DNA of 64,000 nucleotides from an uncultured Bacteroides sp. GTDB lineage: Bacteria > Bacteroidota > Bacteroidia > Bacteroidales > Bacteroidaceae. Below the pieces are notes generated by a model. It had not been told where the DNA came from, searched no databases, and saw only the letters and a list, made by a program, of their open reading frames with translations. Each line of letters starts with the position of its first letter. Position 1 is the stretch's first letter. The DNA is taken from NCBI GenBank assembly GCA_937890825.1, contig CALADS010000089.1:1-64000 (forward strand), given 5' to 3'. The position numbers and the translations under genes were made by a program. Positions 43,591 through 52,472 of the stretch are shown here, piece by piece.

Positions 43591-43657
43591 AAAAAAAAAG
43601 GAGTACCGCTGTACTCCAACCTTTGTTAACCTTAAATCTAATACTATGAAAAACACA
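43591..43657 (-). ncRNA. Short RNA, copy 1 of a two-member family
   Basis: On the minus strand a perfect promoter (43661-43691) is followed by about 67 nt. A 45-nt block (from 43660 down to 43616, including CATAGTATTAGATTTAAGG and TTAACAAAGGTTGG) is followed by a hairpin GGAGTAC-CGCT-GTACTCC (43600-43617) and nine T. The same block, with three mismatches, is at 59938-59982 behind another promoter and another hairpin. The core looks unstructured and the hairpin is not conserved in sequence, as expected for a small regulatory RNA with an exposed seed and an intrinsic terminator. The only short reading frame (an ATG in copy 1 that becomes CTG in copy 2) is not conserved. Paralogous short RNAs are known in Bacteroides; whether this is one of them I cannot check. 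Confidence 0.75.
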
Positions 43658-43660
43658 TTG

Positions 43661-43691
43661 CAAAGGTACGGCTTTTTCCACAACCTGCAAA
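43661..43691 (-). promoter_or_regulatory. Perfect promoter of short RNA copy 1
   Basis: On the minus strand TTTG (43688-43691) is followed by a 19-bp spacer and TACCTTTG (43661-43668). This is an exact consensus promoter with no protein-coding gene behind it. Confidence 0.85.
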
Positions 43692-43731
43692 TTATACAAG
43701 AAAAAACGTATGCTATATAACATGAATTAAG

Positions 43732-43770
43732 AATAAAGGGCAGATTTATAAAATAATCCGCCCTTTATTT
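43732..43770 (-). terminator. Terminator after mutB
   Basis: AATAAAGGGC (43732-43741) pairs with GCCCTTTATT, with an inner AT-rich portion, 27 bp past the mutB stop. Confidence 0.8.
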
Positions 43771-43796
43771 TAACAGTTCTGCCTCAACAAAACCTT

Positions 43797-45944
43797 TTAT
43801 TCCTCATCCAAGAGAATTTCCAGAATCTGGCAAGCCGCCTTTGCCACCGGAGTACCCGGACCAAAGATAGCAGCCACACCGGCCTTATACAAGAAGTCAT
43901 AATCCTGAGCCGGAATCACACCACCGGCAATCACCACGATATCTTCACGGCCTAACTTCTTCAACTCTTCGATAATCTGCGGCACCAATGTCTTGTGTCC
44001 GGCAGCCAGTGAAGAAACCCCTACTACATGCACGTCGTTTTCCACTGCCTCGCGAGCTGCCTCTGCCGGCGTTTGGAACAACGGTCCCATATCTACGTCG
44101 AAGCCACAATCGGCATAGCCGGTAGCCACAACCTTAGCACCACGGTCGTGTCCGTCCTGTCCCATCTTGGCAATCATGATACGCGGCTGACGACCCTCCT
44201 GTTTAGCGAACTTCTCGGCCAATTCACACGCACGCTTGAAGTCCTTGTCATTTTTACTTTCTGAAGAATACACGCCTGAAATAGTTCTGATTATTGCTTT
44301 ATAACGTCCTACTACCTTTTCGCAAGCATAAGAGATTTCACCCAGCGTAGCACGCACACGGGCAGCCTCCACAGCCAGTTCCAGCAAATTACCCTCACCG
44401 GTTTCCACACACTTGGTGATCGCTTCCAGAGCCTTGTCCACATCCGCCTGGTTACGTCCTTCCTTCAAGATTCTCAAGTTTTCAATCTGTTCCTGGCGCA
44501 CCGCCGTATTGTCGATTTCAAGGATATCAATCGGAGCTTCTTTCTCCAGACGATACTTATTCACACCCACAATAGTCTGCGAACCACTGTCGATACGAGC
44601 CTGCGTACGGGCAGCCGCCTCTTCGATACGCATCTTAGGAATACCGGTTTCGATAGCCTTTGCCATACCACCCAGTTTTTCAATTTCCTGAATGTGTTCC
44701 CAAGCACTGTGAGCTATTTCATTGGTCAGAGATTCCACGTAGTAAGAGCCGCCCCACGGGTCTACGTTCTTACAGATATAAGTCTCCTCCTGAATATAAA
44801 TCTGCGTATTACGGGCAATACGGGCCGAGAAGTCGGTAGGCAAAGCGATCGCCTCATCCAGCGCATTGGTATGCAGAGACTGCGTATGTCCCAATGCTGC
44901 CGCCATTGCTTCGATACAAGTACGTCCCACATTGTTGAAGGGGTCTTGTTCTGTCAGCGACCAGCCTGAAGTCTGAGAGTGCGTACGCAAAGCCAGCGAT
45001 TTAGGATTCTTCGGATTGAACTGCTTCACAATCTTGGCCCACAGCATACGTGCAGCACGCATCTTGGCTATTTCCATAAAATGGTTCGTACCGATAGCCC
45101 AGAAGAACGACAGACGCGGAGCAAACGCATCAATATCAATGCCTGCAGCCACACCGGCACGGAGATATTCCAAACCGTCGGCCAACGTATAAGCCAATTC
45201 GATATCCGCAGTAGCACCGGCTTCCTGCATATGATAGCCCGAGATAGAGATAGAATTGAACTTAGGCATCTTCTGAGAAGTATATTCAAAAATATCCGAG
45301 ATAATCTTCATAGAGAATGCAGGCGGATAGATATACGTGTTGCGCACCATGAATTCCTTCAAGATATCATTCTGAATAGTACCAGCCATTTCTTCCAGTT
45401 GGGCACCTTGCTCCAGTCCGGCATTGATATAGAATGCCATCACCGGCAATACAGCTCCGTTCATGGTCATGGATACAGACATCTTGTTCAAAGGAATACC
45501 ATCGAACAAAACCTTCATATTTTCCAATGAGCAGATAGATACACCAGCCTTACCCACATCACCTACCACACGTTCGTGGTCGGGGTCATAGCCACGGTGA
45601 GTAGCCAAGTCGAATGCCACCGACAATCCCTTCTGACCACTGGCCAGGTTACGACGATAGAAAGCATTCGATTCCTCGGCAGTAGAGAATCCGGCATACT
45701 GACGAATGGTCCACGGACGCAACGTATACATTACAGAATACGGGCCACGAAGATACGGAGGAATACCTGCTGCAAAATCCAGGTGTTCCATTCCTTCCAA
45801 GTCTTCTTTGGTATAAACAGGCTTCACTTCAATGTGTTCCGGCGTTTTCCAGTCAGCATGGATGCCGTTAGCCTTTTGCCACTCAGCGCCATTTACAGGC
45901 TGAAAAGCAGCATAAATATCTAGGTTTTTAAAATCTTTTCTCAT
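43797..45944 (-). CDS. mutB: Methylmalonyl-CoA mutase, large (catalytic) subunit
   Basis: The 715-residue subunit interconverts succinyl-CoA and methylmalonyl-CoA with adenosylcobalamin, the reaction that lets Bacteroides make propionate or use it. The N-terminal TIM barrel has LRPWTIRQYAGFSTAEESN (about 75-95), the active-site Tyr in that stretch and SGYHMQEAGA. The C-terminal cobalamin domain carries GQDGHDRGAKVVATGYAD with the DxHxxG motif (near 597-602, His as lower axial ligand) and VVGVSSLAAGH. It lies 10 bp downstream of mutA in one operon and is closed by a terminator. No truncation. Confidence 0.97.
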   Translation of the reverse strand: MRKDFKNLDIYAAFQPVNGAEWQKANGIHADWKTPEHIEVKPVYTKEDLEGMEHLDFAAGIPPYLRGPYSVMYTLRPWTIRQYAGFSTAEESNAFYRRNLASGQKGLSVAFDLATHRGYDPDHERVVGDVGKAGVSICSLENMKVLFDGIPLNKMSVSMTMNGAVLPVMAFYINAGLEQGAQLEEMAGTIQNDILKEFMVRNTYIYPPAFSMKIISDIFEYTSQKMPKFNSISISGYHMQEAGATADIELAYTLADGLEYLRAGVAAGIDIDAFAPRLSFFWAIGTNHFMEIAKMRAARMLWAKIVKQFNPKNPKSLALRTHSQTSGWSLTEQDPFNNVGRTCIEAMAAALGHTQSLHTNALDEAIALPTDFSARIARNTQIYIQEETYICKNVDPWGGSYYVESLTNEIAHSAWEHIQEIEKLGGMAKAIETGIPKMRIEEAAARTQARIDSGSQTIVGVNKYRLEKEAPIDILEIDNTAVRQEQIENLRILKEGRNQADVDKALEAITKCVETGEGNLLELAVEAARVRATLGEISYACEKVVGRYKAIIRTISGVYSSESKNDKDFKRACELAEKFAKQEGRQPRIMIAKMGQDGHDRGAKVVATGYADCGFDVDMGPLFQTPAEAAREAVENDVHVVGVSSLAAGHKTLVPQIIEELKKLGREDIVVIAGGVIPAQDYDFLYKAGVAAIFGPGTPVAKAACQILEILLDEE

Positions 45945-45954
45945 GACTAATTCG

Positions 45955-47814
45955 TTAACTCAATAACTTCTTGTTATAATCTCTCAAGGTTTCCAGCACA
46001 TTTACGCGCACATGGATGAAGTTTTCGATGCCTGCAGCCTTCAGTTCCTCCATGCAAGCCGGTGCACCGGCTACAATGAACATGGCACGTCCGTTCAAAG
46101 CCTGGAAAGCAGGAACAGCATATTCAGCGTACTCATCATCGCTAGAGCACAATACCACCACGTCAGCCTTGGCAGCCATAGCCGCTTCCACCCCTTCTTC
46201 TACCGTGGCGAAGCCCAAGTTATCTACCACCTCATAACCGGCACAAGCCAAGAAGTTACAAGAGAATTGCGCACGAGCCTGACGCATAGCCAGATTACCG
46301 ATAGTCAGCATAAACGCCTTCGGACGCTTGCCGCTGGCTTCCGTTTCCAGTCGCAAAGCTTCAAATTCGCTGGCCGCACGGTCAAAATTCAGCGTAGGCA
46401 CATCCTTTTCGCACGTATCCTGTCCGCCGCAACAGCATTTTTTCTCCACCGGCTGTTTGCCGTCGGCCTTTTCGTTAAAGTTGGGGAACTGGTTTGTACC
46501 CAGCAATACCTCCTTGCGTTTGGCCACGGCAGCATGACGGGCTGCATTGCTTTCATTAACGGCAGCCTGCACTTTACCAGCTTTCACAGCCGCATAGAAT
46601 CCGCCTTCTTCTTCCACAGCGAGGAAGAGTTCCCACGCCTGTTTGGCAATAGCTACGGTCAGATTTTCGATGTAATAAGAACCGGCAGCCGGGTCAATCA
46701 CCTTATCAAAGTGAGATTCCTCCTTCAGCAGCAACTGCTGGTTGCGAGCCATGCGTTCAGAGAACTCATCCGGAGTCTGGTAAGCCTGGTCGAACGGCAC
46801 CACCGTCATAGAATCCACACCAGCCAATGCCGCACTCATAGCCTCAGTCTGCGTACGCAGCAGATTGACATGAGCATCAAACAAAGTCAGATTAAACGAA
46901 GAAGTCTCAGCGTGCACCTTCATCTTGGCAGCCTCCTTGTCGGCAGCCTCGTAAGAAGCCACGATATTGGCCCACAGCATACGAGCCGCACGGAACTTGG
47001 CTATTTCCAGAAAATAGTTCGAGCTGATACCGAAATTAAACTTGATGCGCTTGGCCACCTCTGCCGCCGGAATGCCGGCTTCGGTCAGCTGGTTCATATA
47101 CTCGTTACCCCACGCCAAGGCATACCCCAACTCCTGGTAGATATACGCACCGGCATTATTGAGTGTAAGCGCATTGACATGAATCACTCTATATAACGGA
47201 AGAGCAGCCGCGGCCTCGATCAGCGCCTTGGCCGAAGCCACCAGTTCGCCCTTCTCCTTGCCTTTGGCCAGCATCTTATTGAGATAATCAAAATTGATAG
47301 AACCCTGCAATTTATTCAAGTCATATCCCTTCTTCTGGTAATACCCTACCAGCAGCGTAGCCAGTTCGGCCACGTGACCTTGACAAGTAGCAAAGTTCAG
47401 TTCCACACAATCCGCGCAAATATCCTTCAGCAAAGTTTCAATAAAAGCTTCGCTCAAATCTTTAGCCCGAAGATGGAATGAAAGAGAATCAACACCTTTA
47501 TTCAGGATATCGAGTGCTTTGGCATTGGCTTCCGTAGGGTCTTCCACCATGATTTCCTGGCGCACCAGCCATTCGTTGTTGTTTTTCTTGGTACCTCTAA
47601 GGTAAGGGAACTCGCCCGGAAGCGCATTCACGGTCTTCAGACCCTCTAGGTCTTCCATCCGGTAGAAAGGTTTCACCTTGAATCCTTCGTTTGTCTTCCA
47701 AACAAGTTTCTTCTCGAAATCAGCCCCTTTCAGGTCGGCTGTTACTTTTTCCATCCACTTTTCGGTGGAAACCGGAGAAAAGTCTGAGAAGAGTTTTTCT
47801 TTACTGTCTGCCAT
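45955..47814 (-). CDS. mutA: Methylmalonyl-CoA mutase, small subunit
   Basis: The 619-residue subunit has the same two-domain layout as MutB, but the catalytic residues and the cobalamin DxHxxG motif are lost, as is normal for the structural small subunit of the heterodimer. The linker between barrel and C-terminal domain contains an unusual Cys cluster, KKCCCGGQDTC at about 458-468. I know of no role for it; it could bind a metal or be redox-active. The gene starts the mutA-mutB operon and has a promoter on the minus strand at 47871-47878. Confidence 0.95.
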   Translation of the reverse strand: MADSKEKLFSDFSPVSTEKWMEKVTADLKGADFEKKLVWKTNEGFKVKPFYRMEDLEGLKTVNALPGEFPYLRGTKKNNNEWLVRQEIMVEDPTEANAKALDILNKGVDSLSFHLRAKDLSEAFIETLLKDICADCVELNFATCQGHVAELATLLVGYYQKKGYDLNKLQGSINFDYLNKMLAKGKEKGELVASAKALIEAAAALPLYRVIHVNALTLNNAGAYIYQELGYALAWGNEYMNQLTEAGIPAAEVAKRIKFNFGISSNYFLEIAKFRAARMLWANIVASYEAADKEAAKMKVHAETSSFNLTLFDAHVNLLRTQTEAMSAALAGVDSMTVVPFDQAYQTPDEFSERMARNQQLLLKEESHFDKVIDPAAGSYYIENLTVAIAKQAWELFLAVEEEGGFYAAVKAGKVQAAVNESNAARHAAVAKRKEVLLGTNQFPNFNEKADGKQPVEKKCCCGGQDTCEKDVPTLNFDRAASEFEALRLETEASGKRPKAFMLTIGNLAMRQARAQFSCNFLACAGYEVVDNLGFATVEEGVEAAMAAKADVVVLCSSDDEYAEYAVPAFQALNGRAMFIVAGAPACMEELKAAGIENFIHVRVNVLETLRDYNKKLLS

Positions 47815-47870
47815 AGTTTATTAAATATTTAAATAGATGAATACTATTTATTGTGTCAACAATAGTAGTG

Positions 47871-47878
47871 CAAATATA
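47871..47878 (-). promoter_or_regulatory. Promoter -7 element of mutAB
   Basis: TATATTTG on the minus strand, 57 bp before the mutA start codon. Confidence 0.6.
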
Positions 47879-47957
47879 CTGAAATAGTTGATATAAGGCT
47901 TCATTTTATCTTTTTTTTCGCACCTTTAAGAGTCAAAGATAAAAAATGCGGTTTTGT

Positions 47958-47988
47958 TTTGCCACGTGCCACCGATTGAGTACCTTTG
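47958..47988 (+). promoter_or_regulatory. Perfect promoter of the AspT-like transporter gene
   Basis: TTTG (47958-47961), a 19-bp spacer and TACCTTTG (47981-47988) match the consensus exactly. The start codon is 42 bp downstream of the -7 element. Confidence 0.85.
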
Positions 47989-48029
47989 CACGAAAATTCA
48001 AAAACTATTGAGATAAGTAAAGATTAACT

Positions 48030-49694
48030 ATGAATTGGTTAGACAGTTTGTTATGGGATCCCTCATCAGTGGCTCACATCGTCTGCTTGTATGCATTCGT
48101 TATCTCCGTGGGCGTGATGCTGGGTAAAATCAAGATTTTCGGTGTATCGCTGGGCGTTACGTTCGTGCTCTTTGCCGGCATCTTGATGGGACATTTTGGT
48201 TTTACGGGCGAAACGCACATCTTACATTTCATCCGTGAGTTTGGTTTAATTTTATTTGTATTCTGCATCGGTCTTCAGGTAGGACCCAGTTTCTTCTCCT
48301 CTTTCAAGAAAGGAGGAATGACGCTGAACATGCTAGCTGTGGGTATCGTAGCGCTCAACGTAGTAGTGGCTTTAACCATCTATTTTCTGGCCAACGGCCA
48401 AGTGGAGCTGCCGATGATGATTGGTATTCTCTACGGAGCTGTAACCAACACGCCGGGTCTGGGTGCTGCTCAGGAAGCCCTGAACCAACTTAACTACACG
48501 GGCGACCCCATTGCCTTGGGTTATGCTTGCTCCTATCCGCTGGGTGTGATTGGCATCATCGGCTCCATCATTGCCGTGCGCTACATCTGCCGTGTAAACT
48601 TCAGCAAGGAAGAGCAGGAATTGCAGAACCAGTCTTCAGACACGAAGCACCAGCCTCATATGCTGCATCTGGAAGTTCGCAACGAATCCATCAATGGCAA
48701 GACCCTGCTTCAGGTAAAAGAGTTCCTGGGACGTCCGTTTGTATGCTCACGCATCCGTCACGAGGGTCACGTAAGCATCCCCAATCAGGATACCATCTTC
48801 CACATCGGCGACCAGCTTTTCATGGTATGTTCAGAAGAAGATGCTGCAGCAGTAACAGCCTTCATCGGCAAGGAGATTCAGGTGGATTGGGAAAAGCAAG
48901 ACACTCCGCTGGTATCTCGCCGTATCCTGGTAACGAAATCTGAAATCAACGGCAAGAAGCTGGGCGACCTGCATTTCCGCAGCATGTACGATGTCAACAT
49001 CACCCGCGTCAACCGTTCCGGTATGGATTTGTTTGCCGACCCCAGTCTGGTGTTGCAAGTAGGCGACCGTGTCATGGTAGTAGGTCAGCAAGACGCAGTA
49101 GAGCGTGTAGCCAATGTATTGGGTAACCAGCTGAAACGTCTGGATACGCCGAACATCGTAACCATCTTCGTGGGTATCTTCATGGGTATTGTATTGGGCA
49201 GTCTGCCTATCGCCTTCCCCGGTATGCCTACTCCGGTAAAACTCGGTCTGGCCGGCGGTCCGCTGGTAGTAGCTATCCTGATTGGCCGTTTTGGTCATAA
49301 GCTGCACCTCGTGACCTACACCACCATGAGTGCCAACCTGATGCTGCGCGAGATAGGTATCGTACTCTTCCTGGCCAGCGTAGGTATCGAAGCCGGTGCC
49401 CACTTTGTGGAAACGGTAGTCGACGGCGACGGATTATACTATGTAGGTTACGGTTTCCTGATCACCGTAATTCCACTGCTGATTATCGGAACCATAGCCC
49501 GTCTGTATTTCAAGGTAAACTACTTCACCCTGATGGGTCTGATAGCCGGTAGTAACACCGACCCCCCCGCACTGGCTTATTCTAACCAGACAGCAGGCAA
49601 CGATGCCCCGTCGGTAGGTTACTCTACGGTATATCCGCTGACCATGTTCCTGCGTATTCTGGTAGGCCAGATGATTCTGCTGACCATGATGTAA
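48030..49694 (+). CDS. AspT/YidE-type putative transporter with two RCK-C domains
   Basis: The 554-residue protein has about five membrane helices in the N-terminal 185 residues (ISVGVMLGKIKIFGVSLGVT, then GLILFVFCIGLQVGPSF). Two cytoplasmic TrkA-C-like domains follow at about 205-280 and 290-365 (FHIGDQLFMV, LQVGDRVMVVG), and about five further helices. This is the Asp:Ala exchanger family, which includes YidE and YbjL of E. coli. AspT of a lactic bacterium swaps aspartate for alanine. The natural substrates of the Bacteroides members are unknown to me, but dicarboxylates such as succinate or aspartate are likely. Single gene with a consensus promoter and a long terminator hairpin. Confidence 0.88.
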   Translation: MNWLDSLLWDPSSVAHIVCLYAFVISVGVMLGKIKIFGVSLGVTFVLFAGILMGHFGFTGETHILHFIREFGLILFVFCIGLQVGPSFFSSFKKGGMTLNMLAVGIVALNVVVALTIYFLANGQVELPMMIGILYGAVTNTPGLGAAQEALNQLNYTGDPIALGYACSYPLGVIGIIGSIIAVRYICRVNFSKEEQELQNQSSDTKHQPHMLHLEVRNESINGKTLLQVKEFLGRPFVCSRIRHEGHVSIPNQDTIFHIGDQLFMVCSEEDAAAVTAFIGKEIQVDWEKQDTPLVSRRILVTKSEINGKKLGDLHFRSMYDVNITRVNRSGMDLFADPSLVLQVGDRVMVVGQQDAVERVANVLGNQLKRLDTPNIVTIFVGIFMGIVLGSLPIAFPGMPTPVKLGLAGGPLVVAILIGRFGHKLHLVTYTTMSANLMLREIGIVLFLASVGIEAGAHFVETVVDGDGLYYVGYGFLITVIPLLIIGTIARLYFKVNYFTLMGLIAGSNTDPPALAYSNQTAGNDAPSVGYSTVYPLTMFLRILVGQMILLTMM

Positions 49695-49730
49695 TAATAC
49701 CTCTCCCCTCTACGGGAGAAGCCATCCTAA

Positions 49731-49789
49731 TAAACAGAGCAGCCTATGCCGCGCGACTGTCATCGTCCAGGCATAGGCTGCTCTGTTTA
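49731..49789 (+). terminator. Very long perfect hairpin after the transporter gene
   Basis: TAAACAGAGCAGCCTATGCC (49731-49750) and its exact complement (49770-49789) form a 20-bp perfect stem around a 19-nt loop. The AT-rich foot with a short T-rich tail fits a terminator, though the stem is unusually long. Confidence 0.75.
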
Positions 49790-49849
49790 TCTATTCCCCC
49801 TTAGCTGCAAAAAAATCCACCCCTGTGACCTCTCTTCAGACCTTTATGA

Positions 49850-49996
49850 TGTACCTCCGCTGAAGAAGGCATAAAGCAAGGACGAGAAGAAGAAAAATAC
49901 AGAATAGCCCGCATGCTAAAAGCTCAAGGCGTACTCACCGAAATAATCTCTCAAAGTACCGGTCTGACAGAAGCAGACATTCTAGGAATCGTGTAA
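49850..49996 (+). pseudogene. C-terminal remnant of an Rpn-family nuclease gene
   Basis: A frame of 48 codons with no start codon, opening after a TGA at 49847-49849, encodes EEGIKQGREEEKYRIARMLK followed by a tail ending TEADILGIV and a stop. This is the repeat-rich linker and terminal helical part of PD-(D/E)XK (Rpn/PF12784) proteins, comparable to the 3' end of the intact gene at 13287-14204. The nuclease part is gone. It lies 22 bp from the 3' end of the restriction-modification operon, on the other strand. Confidence 0.75.
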
Positions 49997-50017
49997 AGCC
50001 AGATAAAGGCGAGCTAA

Positions 50018-50890
50018 CTAAAACGGTAGCTCGCCATACCCTTCTGCTTCCGCTTCCCCCAGCATCTCATCAAGCTGCAGATTTTTCAAATCTTTTATCT
50101 TGCTGCGATACAATTGTTTGATAGCCTCATCCTCTAACTCCCTCCGCCTGCGTTCGCTCAGTTCCACAAACTCCGGCTCCTGCTCAATGCCCAGGTAACG
50201 CCGATGCAGCAGATTGGCGGCGATGCCCGTAGTGGAACTGCCCGCAAAGGGGTCCAGCACCCAGTCATTCGGTTTCGTACTGGCCAAGATGATGCGCGAA
50301 AGCAATGCCAGCGGCTTCTGCGTAGGATGCTTGCCACACGACTTCTCCCACTTTCCGATGGCCGGCAACCGCCACACATCCGTCATCTGCTTCCCCTCGT
50401 TCAGCTGCTTCATCAATTCATAGTTATAATAATGAGACACCTTCGGCATCTTGCGCGCCCAGATGATAAACTCCGTAGAATACGTAAAGTAGCGGCACGA
50501 GATATTGGGCGGCGGATTGGTTTTAGCCCACGTCACCACATTCAGAATCTTAAAGCCCAACTCCGTAAGAGCATTCGCTACACTGAAGATATTATGATAC
50601 GTACCACTCACCCAAATGGTGCCATTATTCTTCAGCTTATCGCGACAAAGAGCTATCCACTCCCTATTGAAAGCCTCCATATATTCCGGTGTTCCCCCCT
50701 TATCCCACTCGCCCTTGTCCACGCTCACCACCTTGCCAGCCTGACAAGAAATGCCCCCGTTACTCAAGAAATAGGGAGGATCGGCAAAAATCATGTCGAA
50801 CTTAAAACTGAACGACGGCAACAACTGGAATGTGTCGCCGTGAAGAAGGGTAAAATCGCGGTTGGGCGATTTATAATAAGATTGTATCAT
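50018..50890 (-). CDS. DpnA-like N6-adenine DNA methyltransferase (GATC type)
   Basis: The 290-residue enzyme is a beta-class methylase, because DPPY (37-40, in FADPPYFLSNGG) comes before the SAM-binding LDPFAGSSTTG (about 215-225). It closely resembles DpnA of the pneumococcal DpnII system: the motif DPPYFLSNGGIS, the GKVVSVDKGEWDK region, SCRYFTYSTEFIIWARK, and KHPTQKPLALLSRIILASTK. DpnA methylates GATC also in single-stranded DNA, protecting incoming plasmid strands. It has a C-terminal extension of about 25 residues (LDEMLGEAEAEGYG). It is the last gene of a four-gene operon, only 3 bp after the DpnII-like gene. Its base composition is clearly more GC-rich than that of the other three genes. 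Confidence 0.9.
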   Translation of the reverse strand: MIQSYYKSPNRDFTLLHGDTFQLLPSFSFKFDMIFADPPYFLSNGGISCQAGKVVSVDKGEWDKGGTPEYMEAFNREWIALCRDKLKNNGTIWVSGTYHNIFSVANALTELGFKILNVVTWAKTNPPPNISCRYFTYSTEFIIWARKMPKVSHYYNYELMKQLNEGKQMTDVWRLPAIGKWEKSCGKHPTQKPLALLSRIILASTKPNDWVLDPFAGSSTTGIAANLLHRRYLGIEQEPEFVELSERRRRELEDEAIKQLYRSKIKDLKNLQLDEMLGEAEAEGYGELPF

Positions 50891-50893
50891 TCT

Positions 50894-51736
50894 TTACTTC
50901 AAAGTTTTGATAAAATCGTCTATATTAGTCAGATTATATATGTTAGGAATAATATGATACGCTTCCTCTAATTTACTTTTAGCACTTTTCCAACCAATAC
51001 CATCTGTTATCCAAACAAATTCAAAACCATCAACCGAATTAATTCTTGGAGCTAATTCAGAATAAGCTCTTGCTACCTCATTTAACTTAGAACCACCAGC
51101 ACTATAAAAATTCACTTCGATTAAATAAGTTTTTGATAAGGTTTCTACTACAAAATCAAAACGCTTTTTATCCTGCCCCAATACTTCTGAAACCTTTGGC
51201 CATTCATCTGAATAAACTTCTTTCCGATATGAAATATGATTGTTATCAAATATCTGTGCAATAACCCCTTCCATCACATGCCCACCTCTGTTCTTACGAG
51301 CATTAGAATCCAGTCCCGTTTCAATACCAAACACGTAGTCCACTAGATTTTGCACCTTTCTATTTTGAAAAATATCCGTTAACCCTGTATTATCCAAAAA
51401 TTCCATTACACCATCTACCGATGTAAATAAAGAGTCTAATAAGACGCACTGATTAAGCGAATTAAGGACTTTCTTTTTTCCTTCACTTCTTACGGCGATA
51501 AGAATATCCATAACACTGAATGCAGTCTTATCACGATTCCAAATAGTTTCAACAGCTCTGCGCATATCTTGCACACCAATCAAACTGTTCAGCATACACA
51601 AACTTAGTTTGATGTTATCTACCTTTTCAGATATCTTATCAAAATCACAAAAGAAACTCAAATCTTGGTTAGTTTCCTGCAATTGCGACATAAATTCCTT
51701 AAATTCAATACGTTCTTTTCCCATAATATAAAGCAT
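50894..51736 (-). CDS. DpnII-family type II restriction endonuclease (GATC)
   Basis: The 280-residue protein matches the DpnII/MboI family (PF04556). Its C-terminal half contains KRFDFVVE (D194), LIEVNFYSAGGSKLNE (E207 and N209 in the ExN-Y pattern of this family) and the Arg-Ala-Tyr helix that follows. The family cuts unmethylated GATC. The N-terminal half (about 1-150) is helical and specific to this family. A second in-frame ATG, MGKERIEF at 51724, could be the true start. The gene is AT-rich (roughly one third GC) and sits 25 bp after the MutH-like gene on the same transcript. Methylases on both sides would protect the host. Confidence 0.88.
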   Translation of the reverse strand: MLYIMGKERIEFKEFMSQLQETNQDLSFFCDFDKISEKVDNIKLSLCMLNSLIGVQDMRRAVETIWNRDKTAFSVMDILIAVRSEGKKKVLNSLNQCVLLDSLFTSVDGVMEFLDNTGLTDIFQNRKVQNLVDYVFGIETGLDSNARKNRGGHVMEGVIAQIFDNNHISYRKEVYSDEWPKVSEVLGQDKKRFDFVVETLSKTYLIEVNFYSAGGSKLNEVARAYSELAPRINSVDGFEFVWITDGIGWKSAKSKLEEAYHIIPNIYNLTNIDDFIKTLK

Positions 51737-51761
51737 TTAAAGTTTAATTATACTTATTCAC

Positions 51762-52472
51762 TTAACAAAATAAATCATTCAAAACAGATAAATCAAGATT
51801 AGGAATAATAGCAGAGTTAGTATAGTTCTTTTTATAGTAGAAAGCTCGTCTTCTAACTTTTACAACACCACCCTTTCCATCTGGTGCATTTGTTTTATCT
51901 TGATTACTACTTCCTTTTGTTTTAGGCTCAATATACACCCCCATACTACAACTTAACTTATCGGCATTTCCTTTTATTATATAGTCCTGTATATCCTCCC
52001 AATTTTTTTTAAAGATACTATTTTGCAATTCTGTTGGATGGTCTAAAAAATAATCTAAAATAACATAATCATTTTGATTCAAAGTTTGACCATTTCTTTT
52101 AGCTAGATACACTATCCAAAACGTCAGTGTTATTTTCCCTCTTAATTTAGCAGACTCCCATGTTTCCTTTGCCACTTCCATATAATTAATCATTTGTATG
52201 GCTGTTGGCTCTTTAGCTTTTATACTTCCATCTCTATTTTTTTGCAAAGGAAGAATCTTAATTTCACAACCAATTTCAGGGATATCAGCTTCATCCCTAT
52301 TATTATTCTTTACATTAAGAAGATTTTCAACAATCAAGCCTGATGCTCCCTTAACCATTTTACTACGCTCAATATGCAATTCATCTTTTATTTGCCCAAT
52401 AGTTTTACCCTTAGAGTTTTCTATAATCTCAAAAAATGGCTGCAAATATCTAATAACCTTACTAGTAATCAT
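51762..52472 (-). CDS. MutH/Sau3AI-like endonuclease, single domain
   Basis: The 236-residue protein contains the MutH/Sau3AI catalytic signature in the right spacing: E49 in KGASGLIVEN, then D63-IPEIGC-E70-I-K72. This corresponds to D70, E77 and K79 of E. coli MutH. Its length is close to that of MutH (about 229) and half that of Sau3AI, which has two such domains. Either way the expected target is GATC. MutH nicks the unmethylated strand of hemimethylated GATC in mismatch repair, and Sau3AI cuts both strands of unmodified GATC. Bacteroidota normally lack Dam-directed repair. It lies between the Dam-type methylase and the DpnII-like nuclease, so two unrelated GATC nucleases share one operon. 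Confidence 0.82.
   Translation of the reverse strand: MITSKVIRYLQPFFEIIENSKGKTIGQIKDELHIERSKMVKGASGLIVENLLNVKNNNRDEADIPEIGCEIKILPLQKNRDGSIKAKEPTAIQMINYMEVAKETWESAKLRGKITLTFWIVYLAKRNGQTLNQNDYVILDYFLDHPTELQNSIFKKNWEDIQDYIIKGNADKLSCSMGVYIEPKTKGSSNQDKTNAPDGKGGVVKVRRRAFYYKKNYTNSAIIPNLDLSVLNDLFC

Noticed and set aside
46012..47196. A 394-codon open frame on the plus strand opposite mutA
   Set aside because: It is a shadow of the mutA codons. The translation is rich in His, Arg and Ser with no known motif, and mutA is certain.
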